This document shows positions 1 to 8,130 of a DNA stretch of 26,968 nucleotides, piece by piece; within the stretch, counting starts at the first letter, position 1, and the number at the start of each line of letters is the position of its first letter. The translations under genes were made by a program, and so were the position numbers. The notes under the pieces were generated by a model. The model was not told where the DNA came from. It did no database searches and saw nothing but the letters and a program-made list of their open reading frames with translations. Source of the DNA: a virus; the IMG/VR virus record IMGVR_UViG_3300048003_000332, positions 1-26,968 of that record. The stretch is one strand, 5' to 3'.

Positions 1-779
1 GTTTATCGGGTGGAACTTCCTCTGCAACAATTACATTTGCGGATGATCAGGGTGCAGACTTTGGTACAACTGCATCATTCAGTACCACATGGAAAACACC
101 AAACGTGACAATCAGTATGAGTAACTTGAACGGAAAACAATTCCTTGAGACTTATACTTCTACATCATATACCGTCAATCAGACTAACATGTCATCTTCT
201 GCTAACTTTACTCATACAGTTTCTGGTACTGGAGGATCTCTTTCTAGTACTACTGGATCTGGGTCATTGACATTTACAACACCAATACACAAAGACAACG
301 GTGGAGGGAGACAAGTAGCTGTGAGTACAGAGTTTAGAAGACCTCCAGGCGTTGCAACAACTACATATGCAGCGACTGATACCGCATCCGATACCTCGTT
401 AAATGCAAACTTTTCGTATCCTTCATTGTGGATCTTTACTAATAGTACAGGATTAGCACCTACTAGAGCAGAGGTAGTTAATGGTGATCAGTTTGAATCT
501 GCAGTAAACGAATTAGGAAATCAAACAAATAACTTTACAGGCACTGTTAACAATCCAAATGCGACACCTCGTGCATTTTGGTTTATGATAAGGAGTGCAG
601 CATCACAACCAACAACATTTCAAACTGGTGCTAGTGCATCACTACTCAGTGATGTTGCATTTGTAACAGGCACATTAGATTTGGAACCAGATTCACCACC
701 TGCAGGTTACAGTGCAGAGACCTATAATTTATACGGTATCACTCTGCAGCCTGGCAACACTTATGTGAGTATTAGCTAA
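1..779 (+). CDS. C-terminal part of a phage structural (fibre/baseplate-type) protein, 5' end outside window
   Basis: The reading frame is open from base 3 to the TAA at 777-779 with no convincing internal start. A GTG at 105 has no Shine-Dalgarno sequence, and the frame upstream of it encodes protein of the same composition, so this is a 5'-truncated gene. The visible 258 residues are rich in Ser, Thr, Asn and Gly, without cysteine or a membrane segment, as expected of an extracellular beta-rich virion protein. The end (YNLYGITLQPGNTYVSIS) resembles C-terminal parts of uncharacterised marine T4-like phage structural proteins; that is recollection of the family, not a search result. The stop overlaps the next start by one base (TAATG), implying translational coupling with the giant fibre gene. 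The exact role is unknown. Confidence 0.75.
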   Translation, partial: LSGGTSSATITFADDQGADFGTTASFSTTWKTPNVTISMSNLNGKQFLETYTSTSYTVNQTNMSSSANFTHTVSGTGGSLSSTTGSGSLTFTTPIHKDNGGGRQVAVSTEFRRPPGVATTTYAATDTASDTSLNANFSYPSLWIFTNSTGLAPTRAEVVNGDQFESAVNELGNQTNNFTGTVNNPNATPRAFWFMIRSAASQPTTFQTGASASLLSDVAFVTGTLDLEPDSPPAGYSAETYNLYGITLQPGNTYVSIS

Positions 780-3700
780 TGCCCAATTATAACGGACTTA
801 CAAGAAACCAATGGCCAGGAACATGGAGTCCTAGTTCCAATCATCCCATTGCATTAGACACAGAGATAAGAGGTGGACTGCGTTATGTAAGTGGTGTAGA
901 TAGTGACACTGTAGTAGGAATACACGGACAAAGACTACAAGATGGGATGGTAGTCTATGTTAAGAACGCACATGGTGGATTTGAAGCAGACAGATACTAC
1001 AAATATCAATTAGGTTCAGGTCAACACAGAGATAGTAACACAGGTGAATTACCAAACGCTTCAAGTAATTGGGCTCCGTTTCAATTAGACTCTGCAGGAA
1101 CAATCGCACTCATAGATTCAGATTATGTTCAAGCACGTCAGAATGATTCAGTTGGTGTTGCAACACTTGCATCTAATGCAGAAAAACTAGGGGGACAGTT
1201 ACCTGCTCATTATCTAGATTTTAATAATATTACAAACCCACCTGCGATATTAGATACAGTGGATGTCTCTAACATTATTACCAATGATGTTGATAAAACA
1301 TTCGTAGACGCACTTGCAATCAACGCAGACAAACTTGACGGATTAGACAGACAACAATTCCTAAGAGCAGACCAGTCAGATTCCATGGTCGGTTCTCTCC
1401 ATATCGACTCAAACTTAGTAATCGGTGGTTACATTGCAGGGCCTGAAACGTTCTTCATTGATCCCGCTGCAGTTGGAGATAATACTGGTAAAGTTGTCAT
1501 CAAAGGTGACCTGCAAGTTGACGGTACACAAACTATAGTAAACTCAACTACCGTAACTATAAATGATAAAAACATTGTACTCGCAGACAGTGCTTCAGAT
1601 AGTGCAGAAGCAGACGGTGCAGGTATTACCGTAAACGGTGCTAATGCTAATATAACATATAATGCGACATCTGACAAGTGGGAATTTAACAAAGATATTG
1701 CTGCAGGTAATATCAATGCAACACTCTCTGGTACATTTACTGGATTTGATTCGGACTTCGATGTCAGACTTGCAACTAAAACTACAACAGATGTTGCCGA
1801 AGGTACGAACTTATACTATACTACTGCACGTCATGACTCAGACACGTTATCGCAAGTTGACAGTAGTTATGTTCAAACAAGACAAACACCTCAAGACTTT
1901 GCGTATAGTTCTTTAACTGGAGCACCAACCAATGTCTCCAGTTTTGTAAATGACGCAAACTATCTTGATTCAACAACGGTTCAAGGTGTAGTAACTGCAA
2001 ATTACATAGATGGTCTCGTAAATTTAAATTATTTAGATTCTGCAGAAGTAATTCAATTAGTCGATAGTGCATATGTACAGGCGAGAGAAGGTGATAAGAC
2101 ATTTGGATTAGCAGGTAATAGTGGTTCACACACATTTAATCCAGAAACAGAAACACTAACGTTCTTAGGAACAACTGGTCAAATCAATGCAGGTATCGCT
2201 GCAAACAATGTTACATTAGAACTAGATCAGAATATTAACAGTATCACCAGTATTGCTTTCGAAGGTGATTCGACAAATGCACTTGAAACAAAACTACAAG
2301 CAGTCAATCCTACTGCAGACAATGTAGTTAACTTACCAGACTCTAGTGGTACAATAGCATTGATGAGTGATGTTATCAATGCACAGATCTACTACAATAC
2401 TTCTGACTTTACAGATAGTGCATTCGTTACAGGTCTTCCTGTAAGTACATTTGATAACGATAAGAAATATCTCGATTCAAACTCCGCGACTGCCTTTATC
2501 GATAGTGCGTATGTTCAGTTAAGAAGTCCACCCACGGATCTCAGTGCAGTTGGTCAACATATCGTTCCTTCCACTGGATCTCTATATGACTTGGGGGACT
2601 CGAATTCTTTTTGGAGAGATCTGTATCTATCAGGTAGTACCATTGTACTTGGTGACCTGAAACTAGCACAACACACTGGTAGACTTAGAATTACAAACCG
2701 TCATAATGGTGCGGAAATAAAACTGGCTGCAGAAAATATAGGTGATCATAAGATTGACTCATCAGTAGTCACCTCATTAGCAAGTGCATTACCAGTTTCT
2801 ACATTTACAAATGATGCGAACTATCTCGACTCAGTAACAGTCAAGTCTGTTATAGACTCTGGTTACATTGCAACTGCAATGGAGACTGATAGTAATATTA
2901 CAGTCACAATCGTAAACAATATTACAGATACTGTTGACTCCGCATATGTTCTAGGAAGAGTCGCAGAAGCACCATTCTTAGATTCTTATTATACAACTGC
3001 GTTGGTTGACAATGCATACGTACAGGCGAGACAAACCGCACAAGATTTTGCATACAGTTCTCTAACTGGTAAACCTACGTTACCATCTTTCGGTAATGAC
3101 TTCGTTGACTCTGCAACAGTCCTAGACATTGTAAACTCTGCAGGTCTTGACTCGGATCTTGTCATTGCACTGGTTGACTCTGCATACATTCAACTTAGAG
3201 ATCGTTTCCAAGATTCTTCTTTGGTCACATCTACAGTCGATGCATCTTATGTACAATCAAGACAAGTAAAATATAACACATCTGATTTCTTAGATTCAAG
3301 TTCAGTTTTACTTGTAGTGGATAGTGCATATGTAAACGCAAGAGTATCTGGTGCAGACTCTGCAATCAATGCATCTGAAGCACTCAACGCAGATCAATTA
3401 GATGGTCAACATGGAACTTATTACCTAGACTATAATAACTTTAGTAATACACCAACTATACCAAATGTCAATGCCGCATATGTCAATGCGTTGAATGTTG
3501 ACGCTGATACTTTGGATGGTCAACACGGATCATACTATCTAAACTATAACAACTTATCGAATACACCTTCAACATTAACAACCACTGATGTTAAAAACGT
3601 TTTCAACTCAAGTGGTGATAATGAGATCAGTACTGGTGCGGTGGTCGATGCTAAGTATATTGAGTTTCCACATGACGGTGGAACACAACACACATACTCA

Positions 3701-6583
3701 GTAGAGGTTGTATCTAAAACATCTGCACACAGATATCAAGGATCTGGATCTTCTAATGGTTATCTGATTGATGGTGTAGAGTCTCCGTTCTTACAACTTG
3801 TCCCAGGCAATACATATCGGTTCGACCAGGCTAACGGAACTAACGGTACTCACCAGATTAGATTTTACTATGACGCCGCAAGAACAACTCTATATTCAAC
3901 TGGAGTCAGTTATAATGGTAATGCAGGACAGGCAGGGGCCTACACACAAATTGTTATTAGTGAGAGCACTCCTCCAGTTCTTTACTACCAGTGCGTCAAC
4001 CATGGTTACATGGGGAATGCGGTCTTTACACAGACTCGTAACCTAACTGGATTTACTACAGATGATCTTACAGAAGGTTCATCAAATCTTTACTATGATG
4101 CGTCAACTACAACATCATTAATTGACTCGAATTATATCCAGAACAGAACACGCATCGGTCTTGGTGATATAGACTTCGGTGCAAACAAAATCTTATATGC
4201 AAACGTTTACTCTACTACAGGTGACCTGCCAAGTGCATCTACTTACCATGGTATGTTTGCACATGTTCATGGAACTGGTAAAGGTTACTTCGCACATGGT
4301 GGCAACTGGATTGAACTTGCAAATGCTAGTGATGCTTTTAGTGGAAACTATAATAGTTTATCAAATAAACCTTCATTAGATTTCCTTGACTCTGCACTTG
4401 CTATACAATTAATCGACAGTGCATATGTACAATCGAGACAAACAACTGGTGGTGGTGGAACTGTTGATTCAGCTGGTGTCACTACACTTGTAACTAATTT
4501 AGTTGACTCCGCATATGTTAGTGCAAGATATACTGGTGCAGGTATCACACTTGCAACTGCAAGAGGAGGTATAAGTGTAACAACTGGTGCTGCTTCTGGT
4601 GGTGGTGCTCTTGCATATGACAATAGTACTGGTGTCTTAACATTCAATCCATCAACCAATACAGGTGGATCTGGTGGAGGCGGTGGCGGAACTGCAGATG
4701 GTATAACATTAAGTAAGTTCGTATACACTGCAGACTCAGGTCAGTTAGCATTTACAGACTCTGATGACACTGGAACTGTTCTTGCATATGATGCAAGTGA
4801 TACACAGATAAACGTATATTTAAATGGTATCCTTCTCGTAGACTCAGACGATTTCACATTGACGGATTCTTCTACGGTCACACTGACAACATCTGCTACA
4901 TTAAATGATATAGTACAAATCATCAAGTACACACCTCCAAGTGGTGGTAGTGGTGGTGGATCTGGTACAGTAGATTCTGCAAACATTGTAGGAATAATTG
5001 ACTCTGCATATGTACAAGCAAGACAATCTATACTATCACGTGGTTCGTTGGAAGTCAACAAGTATTTCTTTGATGCGTCTGCGAACCAAACTGTATTTAC
5101 TGGTAACGATAAATTTAGTAACCTTTTTGATGTAGATCCAAACAACACCGAAGTCTATTTAAATGGTGTTCTTCAAGAATTAACAACAGACTATACCATA
5201 ACGTCATCTCAAGTAACACTTGATGACGCAGCTGACAGTGGTTACTCGGTCACTGTAATAGAAACAATTGGTCGTGTCAATACCACATCTACATTTAATC
5301 AAACTGTATTTGAATATACTGCAGATTCTGGAGATACAATATTCTCAGGTACAGATAATAATGGTAGATCCTTAGATATGGCAACTGGTGCTATATCTAT
5401 TTACTTAAACGGTATCTTACTTTCTGAGACAAACGACTACACCAAAACAAATTCAACGGTGACCTTATTAGATGCAGCAGACTCTGCAGACATCATGAGT
5501 GTCCATGTTTCTTCAACTGTCGCTGCATCAAGTCTCAACACAAGACAATATCATTTTGCAGGTGTTACAGGAAAAACTTTAACTGGTAATGGACTAGGTT
5601 TTAGTGGTGGAGTTCAGGTATTTAAAAATAATGTGTTGATGGATGAACGTACAGATTATCTTACACAAAACGGTAATAAGATAGTCCTAACAGATTCAGC
5701 AGTACCTGTAGATAATTACACCATCCAAACATTCAACGCACAAGAATATATTGCTAAGTCATTTGATTTTGTTGCAACCGATGGACAAACTGTATTTACT
5801 GGTGATGATAGACATGGTAATGCACTTCTGTATCAACAGTCAGGAATGATCGTTTATTTAAACGGTATCGCTCTCGTTGAAAATACAGATTATGTCGCCA
5901 CAAATACTAGTACAGTCACATTTAACTCTGCTGTTGTTTTAAATGATGAAGTAAAAATCTTTACATTCATGCCTGCAGATTTAAGTTCTGTTGCAACACC
6001 TCTCACATTTGATACATTTGAATATACTGCTTCAATTGGTCAAACTCACTTTAGTGGTGCAGATATCCATGGTCAAACATTATCATATGACAGTGGCCTA
6101 GTCAATGTGTATTTGAATGGTTTATTACTAAGAACTGAGGACTTCAAAGACAGTTCAGGTTCTGTATTAACTTTAACAGATGCTGCTGATTTAGGAGACA
6201 ACTTAACGATTACCAAACTAACTGGTAATAATATTGGTCTAGATCGTGCGGAAGTTCAAGGTCTTATAACAACAAGTCTCGCTGAAAACGTTGCGACTTG
6301 GTCAGAAATAACTTCATCACCTGTAACGCTTACTTCAAATAGTAGAAACATTGTAGATACTACTAGTGCAAAAACTTTAACGTTACCTTTAACCGCATCT
6401 ATGGGTGATGAAATAAGAATTTTAGATGGGACTGGTAATGCGTCTACATATAATATAACAGTAGCTAGAAATGGACATAAGATACAAGGTGGCACATCAA
6501 ACTTAGTAATAGATGTTGATCGTGCAGGTATTGGTCTCGTTTACTATAATGTCGCTCAAGGTTGGATATTGATAGAGAACTAA
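779..6583 (+). CDS. Giant tail-fibre-like structural protein (1934 aa) with DSAYVQARQ repeats and cupredoxin-like domain
   Basis: Very long, repeat-built virion protein with no signal peptide or membrane segment. In order: an N-terminal head (about 1-115); a fibre section with copies of the motif (I/V)DSAYVQ(A/S/L)R; NADKLDG/HYLDFNN-type repeats; a conserved fibre block around residues 224-310 (DKNIVLADSA); a cupredoxin-like domain at about 965-1085; further DSAYVQ repeats joined by poly-Gly linkers near residues 1220-1405; six repeats of about 80 residues with VYLNGILL at their core (about 1308-1820); and a C-terminal cap ending in GLVYYNVAQGWILIEN. The cap and the LYLSGSTIVLG segment are typical of marine T4-like phage fibres. 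It starts at the TAATG overlap with the upstream gene. A long, probably trimeric fibre or whisker is the best guess; attachment point and receptor are unknown. It lies where T4 has its short tail fibre and fibritin genes. Confidence 0.85.
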   Translation: MPNYNGLTRNQWPGTWSPSSNHPIALDTEIRGGLRYVSGVDSDTVVGIHGQRLQDGMVVYVKNAHGGFEADRYYKYQLGSGQHRDSNTGELPNASSNWAPFQLDSAGTIALIDSDYVQARQNDSVGVATLASNAEKLGGQLPAHYLDFNNITNPPAILDTVDVSNIITNDVDKTFVDALAINADKLDGLDRQQFLRADQSDSMVGSLHIDSNLVIGGYIAGPETFFIDPAAVGDNTGKVVIKGDLQVDGTQTIVNSTTVTINDKNIVLADSASDSAEADGAGITVNGANANITYNATSDKWEFNKDIAAGNINATLSGTFTGFDSDFDVRLATKTTTDVAEGTNLYYTTARHDSDTLSQVDSSYVQTRQTPQDFAYSSLTGAPTNVSSFVNDANYLDSTTVQGVVTANYIDGLVNLNYLDSAEVIQLVDSAYVQAREGDKTFGLAGNSGSHTFNPETETLTFLGTTGQINAGIAANNVTLELDQNINSITSIAFEGDSTNALETKLQAVNPTADNVVNLPDSSGTIALMSDVINAQIYYNTSDFTDSAFVTGLPVSTFDNDKKYLDSNSATAFIDSAYVQLRSPPTDLSAVGQHIVPSTGSLYDLGDSNSFWRDLYLSGSTIVLGDLKLAQHTGRLRITNRHNGAEIKLAAENIGDHKIDSSVVTSLASALPVSTFTNDANYLDSVTVKSVIDSGYIATAMETDSNITVTIVNNITDTVDSAYVLGRVAEAPFLDSYYTTALVDNAYVQARQTAQDFAYSSLTGKPTLPSFGNDFVDSATVLDIVNSAGLDSDLVIALVDSAYIQLRDRFQDSSLVTSTVDASYVQSRQVKYNTSDFLDSSSVLLVVDSAYVNARVSGADSAINASEALNADQLDGQHGTYYLDYNNFSNTPTIPNVNAAYVNALNVDADTLDGQHGSYYLNYNNLSNTPSTLTTTDVKNVFNSSGDNEISTGAVVDAKYIEFPHDGGTQHTYSVEVVSKTSAHRYQGSGSSNGYLIDGVESPFLQLVPGNTYRFDQANGTNGTHQIRFYYDAARTTLYSTGVSYNGNAGQAGAYTQIVISESTPPVLYYQCVNHGYMGNAVFTQTRNLTGFTTDDLTEGSSNLYYDASTTTSLIDSNYIQNRTRIGLGDIDFGANKILYANVYSTTGDLPSASTYHGMFAHVHGTGKGYFAHGGNWIELANASDAFSGNYNSLSNKPSLDFLDSALAIQLIDSAYVQSRQTTGGGGTVDSAGVTTLVTNLVDSAYVSARYTGAGITLATARGGISVTTGAASGGGALAYDNSTGVLTFNPSTNTGGSGGGGGGTADGITLSKFVYTADSGQLAFTDSDDTGTVLAYDASDTQINVYLNGILLVDSDDFTLTDSSTVTLTTSATLNDIVQIIKYTPPSGGSGGGSGTVDSANIVGIIDSAYVQARQSILSRGSLEVNKYFFDASANQTVFTGNDKFSNLFDVDPNNTEVYLNGVLQELTTDYTITSSQVTLDDAADSGYSVTVIETIGRVNTTSTFNQTVFEYTADSGDTIFSGTDNNGRSLDMATGAISIYLNGILLSETNDYTKTNSTVTLLDAADSADIMSVHVSSTVAASSLNTRQYHFAGVTGKTLTGNGLGFSGGVQVFKNNVLMDERTDYLTQNGNKIVLTDSAVPVDNYTIQTFNAQEYIAKSFDFVATDGQTVFTGDDRHGNALLYQQSGMIVYLNGIALVENTDYVATNTSTVTFNSAVVLNDEVKIFTFMPADLSSVATPLTFDTFEYTASIGQTHFSGADIHGQTLSYDSGLVNVYLNGLLLRTEDFKDSSGSVLTLTDAADLGDNLTITKLTGNNIGLDRAEVQGLITTSLAENVATWSEITSSPVTLTSNSRNIVDTTSAKTLTLPLTASMGDEIRILDGTGNASTYNITVARNGHKIQGGTSNLVIDVDRAGIGLVYYNVAQGWILIEN
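3671..4036 (+). other. Cupredoxin-like domain embedded in the giant fibre
   Basis: Residues about 965-1085 of the 1934-aa protein. The segment has the strand pattern of small blue-copper proteins: YLIDGVESPFLQLVPGNTYRFD, then GTHQIRFY, then LYYQCVNHGYMGN. The candidate type-1 copper ligands are His1025, Cys1072, His1075 and Met1078. The C-x2-H-x2-M spacing equals that of amicyanin, and the upstream His sits in a 'His-hydrophobic-x-Phe' strand as in that family. The ligand pattern is seen directly; copper binding is inference. Confidence 0.6.
4700..6238 (+). repeat. Six tandem ~80-residue fibre repeats (VYLNGILL type)
   Basis: Residues about 1308-1820 of the giant fibre hold six successive units following the pattern FxYTADSGQTxFSGxD...(V/I)YLNG(I/V)LL...DYT...VTLxDAADxxD. 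They are diverged from one another (the fourth is the most degenerate, with VFKNNVLM at its core), so they are old protein-level repeats rather than recent DNA duplications. They probably form serial beta-domains along a shaft. Confidence 0.75.
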
Positions 6584-6584
6584 G

Positions 6585-8087
6585 ATGGTAACACTCAGTA
6601 GTTTAAGACAACAGGTCGAAGCACAACAAGGTACAACAGGTTTAGATTCCTCACAGGTATCTGCAATCTCAGGATCTGGGGTTTCTGTTTATGAAACACT
6701 TGACTCTTTACCGAGTACAGGGTTGACTGCAGGTGACGAAGCATTTGTAAAAAGTAATTACAGACTTTATGTTTCAAATGGTTTGGGTTGGTATAATACA
6801 ACTTTGGTTAACAGAACTCCACGTTGGGACTCTGGTGGGGAACCAGACGCATCTTACAGTATTGCAGATTCTGCAACGCCTCTTATCATAACTGCGAGAG
6901 CAATAGACTCTGATAATGGAAGTCTTATCAACCAATCGATTGTTAGTGACAGTGCTCAGTATATGGCAACTATATCTAACGATTCATCTGTGTGGACATT
7001 TACTCCAAAAAGTGCAGACTCTATAGGTATAGAAGTAGCGGCAGGTAACCTAACGGATTCCAATGGTGACTTTGTTTATACATTCAAGTGGTCAGATGGT
7101 ATTAGTTTTGTTTCCAAGGCGGCAACTATTTCATATAATGCTGCATCTGCAGCTGGTTCTTCAGGTGGACATGTATACACAATCTCAGGCACATATAATT
7201 GGACTGCACCAGCTGGTGTCACTTCAGTTTCTGTTGTTGCAGTAGGCGGAGGTGGTGGAGGTGATAACTATTTTGGATCGGGTGGTACTGGTGGTGGTTT
7301 AGGTTGGAAAAATAATATTACCGTGATACCTGGCCAAACATATACTGTTGTTGTTAATGCTAGTGGTGCAGGAGATGCTACTGGTACTTCTGATAATGTA
7401 ACAGGTGGTGCAGCAGGTGGAGATAGTTATTTTATCAACAATTCCACAGTTGCTGGTTTTGGAGGGCCTGCAGGTGTGCCATATTCTGCAGGAACTCTTC
7501 CATCTCAGGGAGGTACTTATGTAGGAGATGGTGGCGGTAATGGGGGTATAGGTTTACGATATGGGCAATCAGGCGGTGCTCCATCTTACATAGCATGTGG
7601 TGGTGCAGGCGCAGGTGGATATAGTGGCAATGGTGGTAATGGTGGAGGTTCATCCGCAGGAAATGGTTCCTATGTAAGCCCAACTGCAGGTCAAGGCGGT
7701 GGTGGTGGTGGTTCTGGCGGTACTTGGACAAACACAGGTTCAGGTTCTGATGTTTATTCTGGTGCATCAGGTGGTGGTGTTGGAATCTATGGTGAAGGTA
7801 GTAATGGAGCAGCTGGTAGTGGTGTTCAGGGAAGTACAGCTGGTACAGCAGGTGGAGGTGGTTCGGGAGGCACAAATGGTAGTCCTTCAGTTCAGACAGG
7901 TAGCGGTACAAATGCGCCAGATGCCTCAGGATATGGAGGTGGTGGTGCAGGAAACCACGGTAATGGTGTTGGAAATGGCGGTGCTGGTGGTGGTGGTGCA
8001 GTAAGAATTATTTGGGGTAATGGACGATCATTTCCATCCACAAATGTAGATTTGGTCTCTTCTTTAGATGGAGAGTCAACTAATTAA
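6585..8087 (+). CDS. Fibre/adhesin paralogue 1 with glycine-rich C-terminal domain (500 aa)
   Basis: First of four tandem paralogues. Residues 1-185 form the shared module: a segment SLPxTGLxxGDxAFV...RLYVSNGxGWYN (about 41-71), followed by an Ig/cadherin-like segment TPLIITARAIDSDN...NDSSVWTFTPKSAD...YTFKWSDG (about 98-180). Residues about 196-490 form a glycine-rich adhesin domain that opens with YNWTAPAGVTSVSVVAVGGGG and closes with GGGGAVRIIWGNGRSFPSTN, both hallmarks of glycine-rich phage tail-tip domains. Stacked Gly-Gly-x runs suggest a polyglycine-II or loop-rich packing like that of gp38-type adhesins; this is inference. The ATG lies 1 nt after the giant fibre's stop, so translation is probably coupled. 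The role is likely host receptor recognition. Confidence 0.8.
   Translation: MVTLSSLRQQVEAQQGTTGLDSSQVSAISGSGVSVYETLDSLPSTGLTAGDEAFVKSNYRLYVSNGLGWYNTTLVNRTPRWDSGGEPDASYSIADSATPLIITARAIDSDNGSLINQSIVSDSAQYMATISNDSSVWTFTPKSADSIGIEVAAGNLTDSNGDFVYTFKWSDGISFVSKAATISYNAASAAGSSGGHVYTISGTYNWTAPAGVTSVSVVAVGGGGGGDNYFGSGGTGGGLGWKNNITVIPGQTYTVVVNASGAGDATGTSDNVTGGAAGGDSYFINNSTVAGFGGPAGVPYSAGTLPSQGGTYVGDGGGNGGIGLRYGQSGGAPSYIACGGAGAGGYSGNGGNGGGSSAGNGSYVSPTAGQGGGGGGSGGTWTNTGSGSDVYSGASGGGVGIYGEGSNGAAGSGVQGSTAGTAGGGGSGGTNGSPSVQTGSGTNAPDASGYGGGGAGNHGNGVGNGGAGGGGAVRIIWGNGRSFPSTNVDLVSSLDGESTN
7056..7093 (+). repeat. 38-bp perfect direct repeat, copy 1
   Basis: Begins GATTCCAATGG and ends TTCAAGTGGTC. It is identical over 38 bases to 8632-8669 in the next paralogue, and encodes DSNGDFVYTFKW of the shared N-terminal module. 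Flanking codons encode nearly the same protein but differ at most synonymous positions. Confidence 0.9.
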
Positions 8088-8090
8088 ATA
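8084..8090 (+). promoter_or_regulatory. Possible weak late promoter core TTAAATA
   Basis: TTAAATA overlaps the stop codon (8085-8087) of the glycine-rich paralogue and stands 40 nt before the next ATG. It differs from the T4-type late core TATAAATA but sits in one of the few real gaps of the fibre cluster. In A+T-rich DNA this can arise by chance. Confidence 0.25.
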
Positions 8091-8130
8091 TGAGTGAAAT
8101 GTTATCAGTATAGTACAGGAATTTAATTAA

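Noticed and set aside
105-779. GTG at 105 as the start of the first gene
   Set aside because: The frame is open to the window edge, the upstream residues have the same Ser/Thr-rich composition, and no ribosome site precedes the GTG; the gene is simply truncated by the window.
4348-5148. Two minus-strand open frames in the giant fibre
   Set aside because: Antisense shadows of Asp/Ser/Gly repeat codons. Every recognised gene in the window is on the + strand.
7435-7911. Minus-strand open frame of 158 codons, rich in His and Leu
   Set aside because: It is the antisense of the glycine-codon-rich domain, which lacks stops on the other strand; composition is artificial and there is no ribosome site.
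7699-8004. Plus-strand Val-rich open frame of 101 codons
   Set aside because: Frame-shifted reading of the GGT-repeat codons of the glycine-rich adhesin; no support as a gene.
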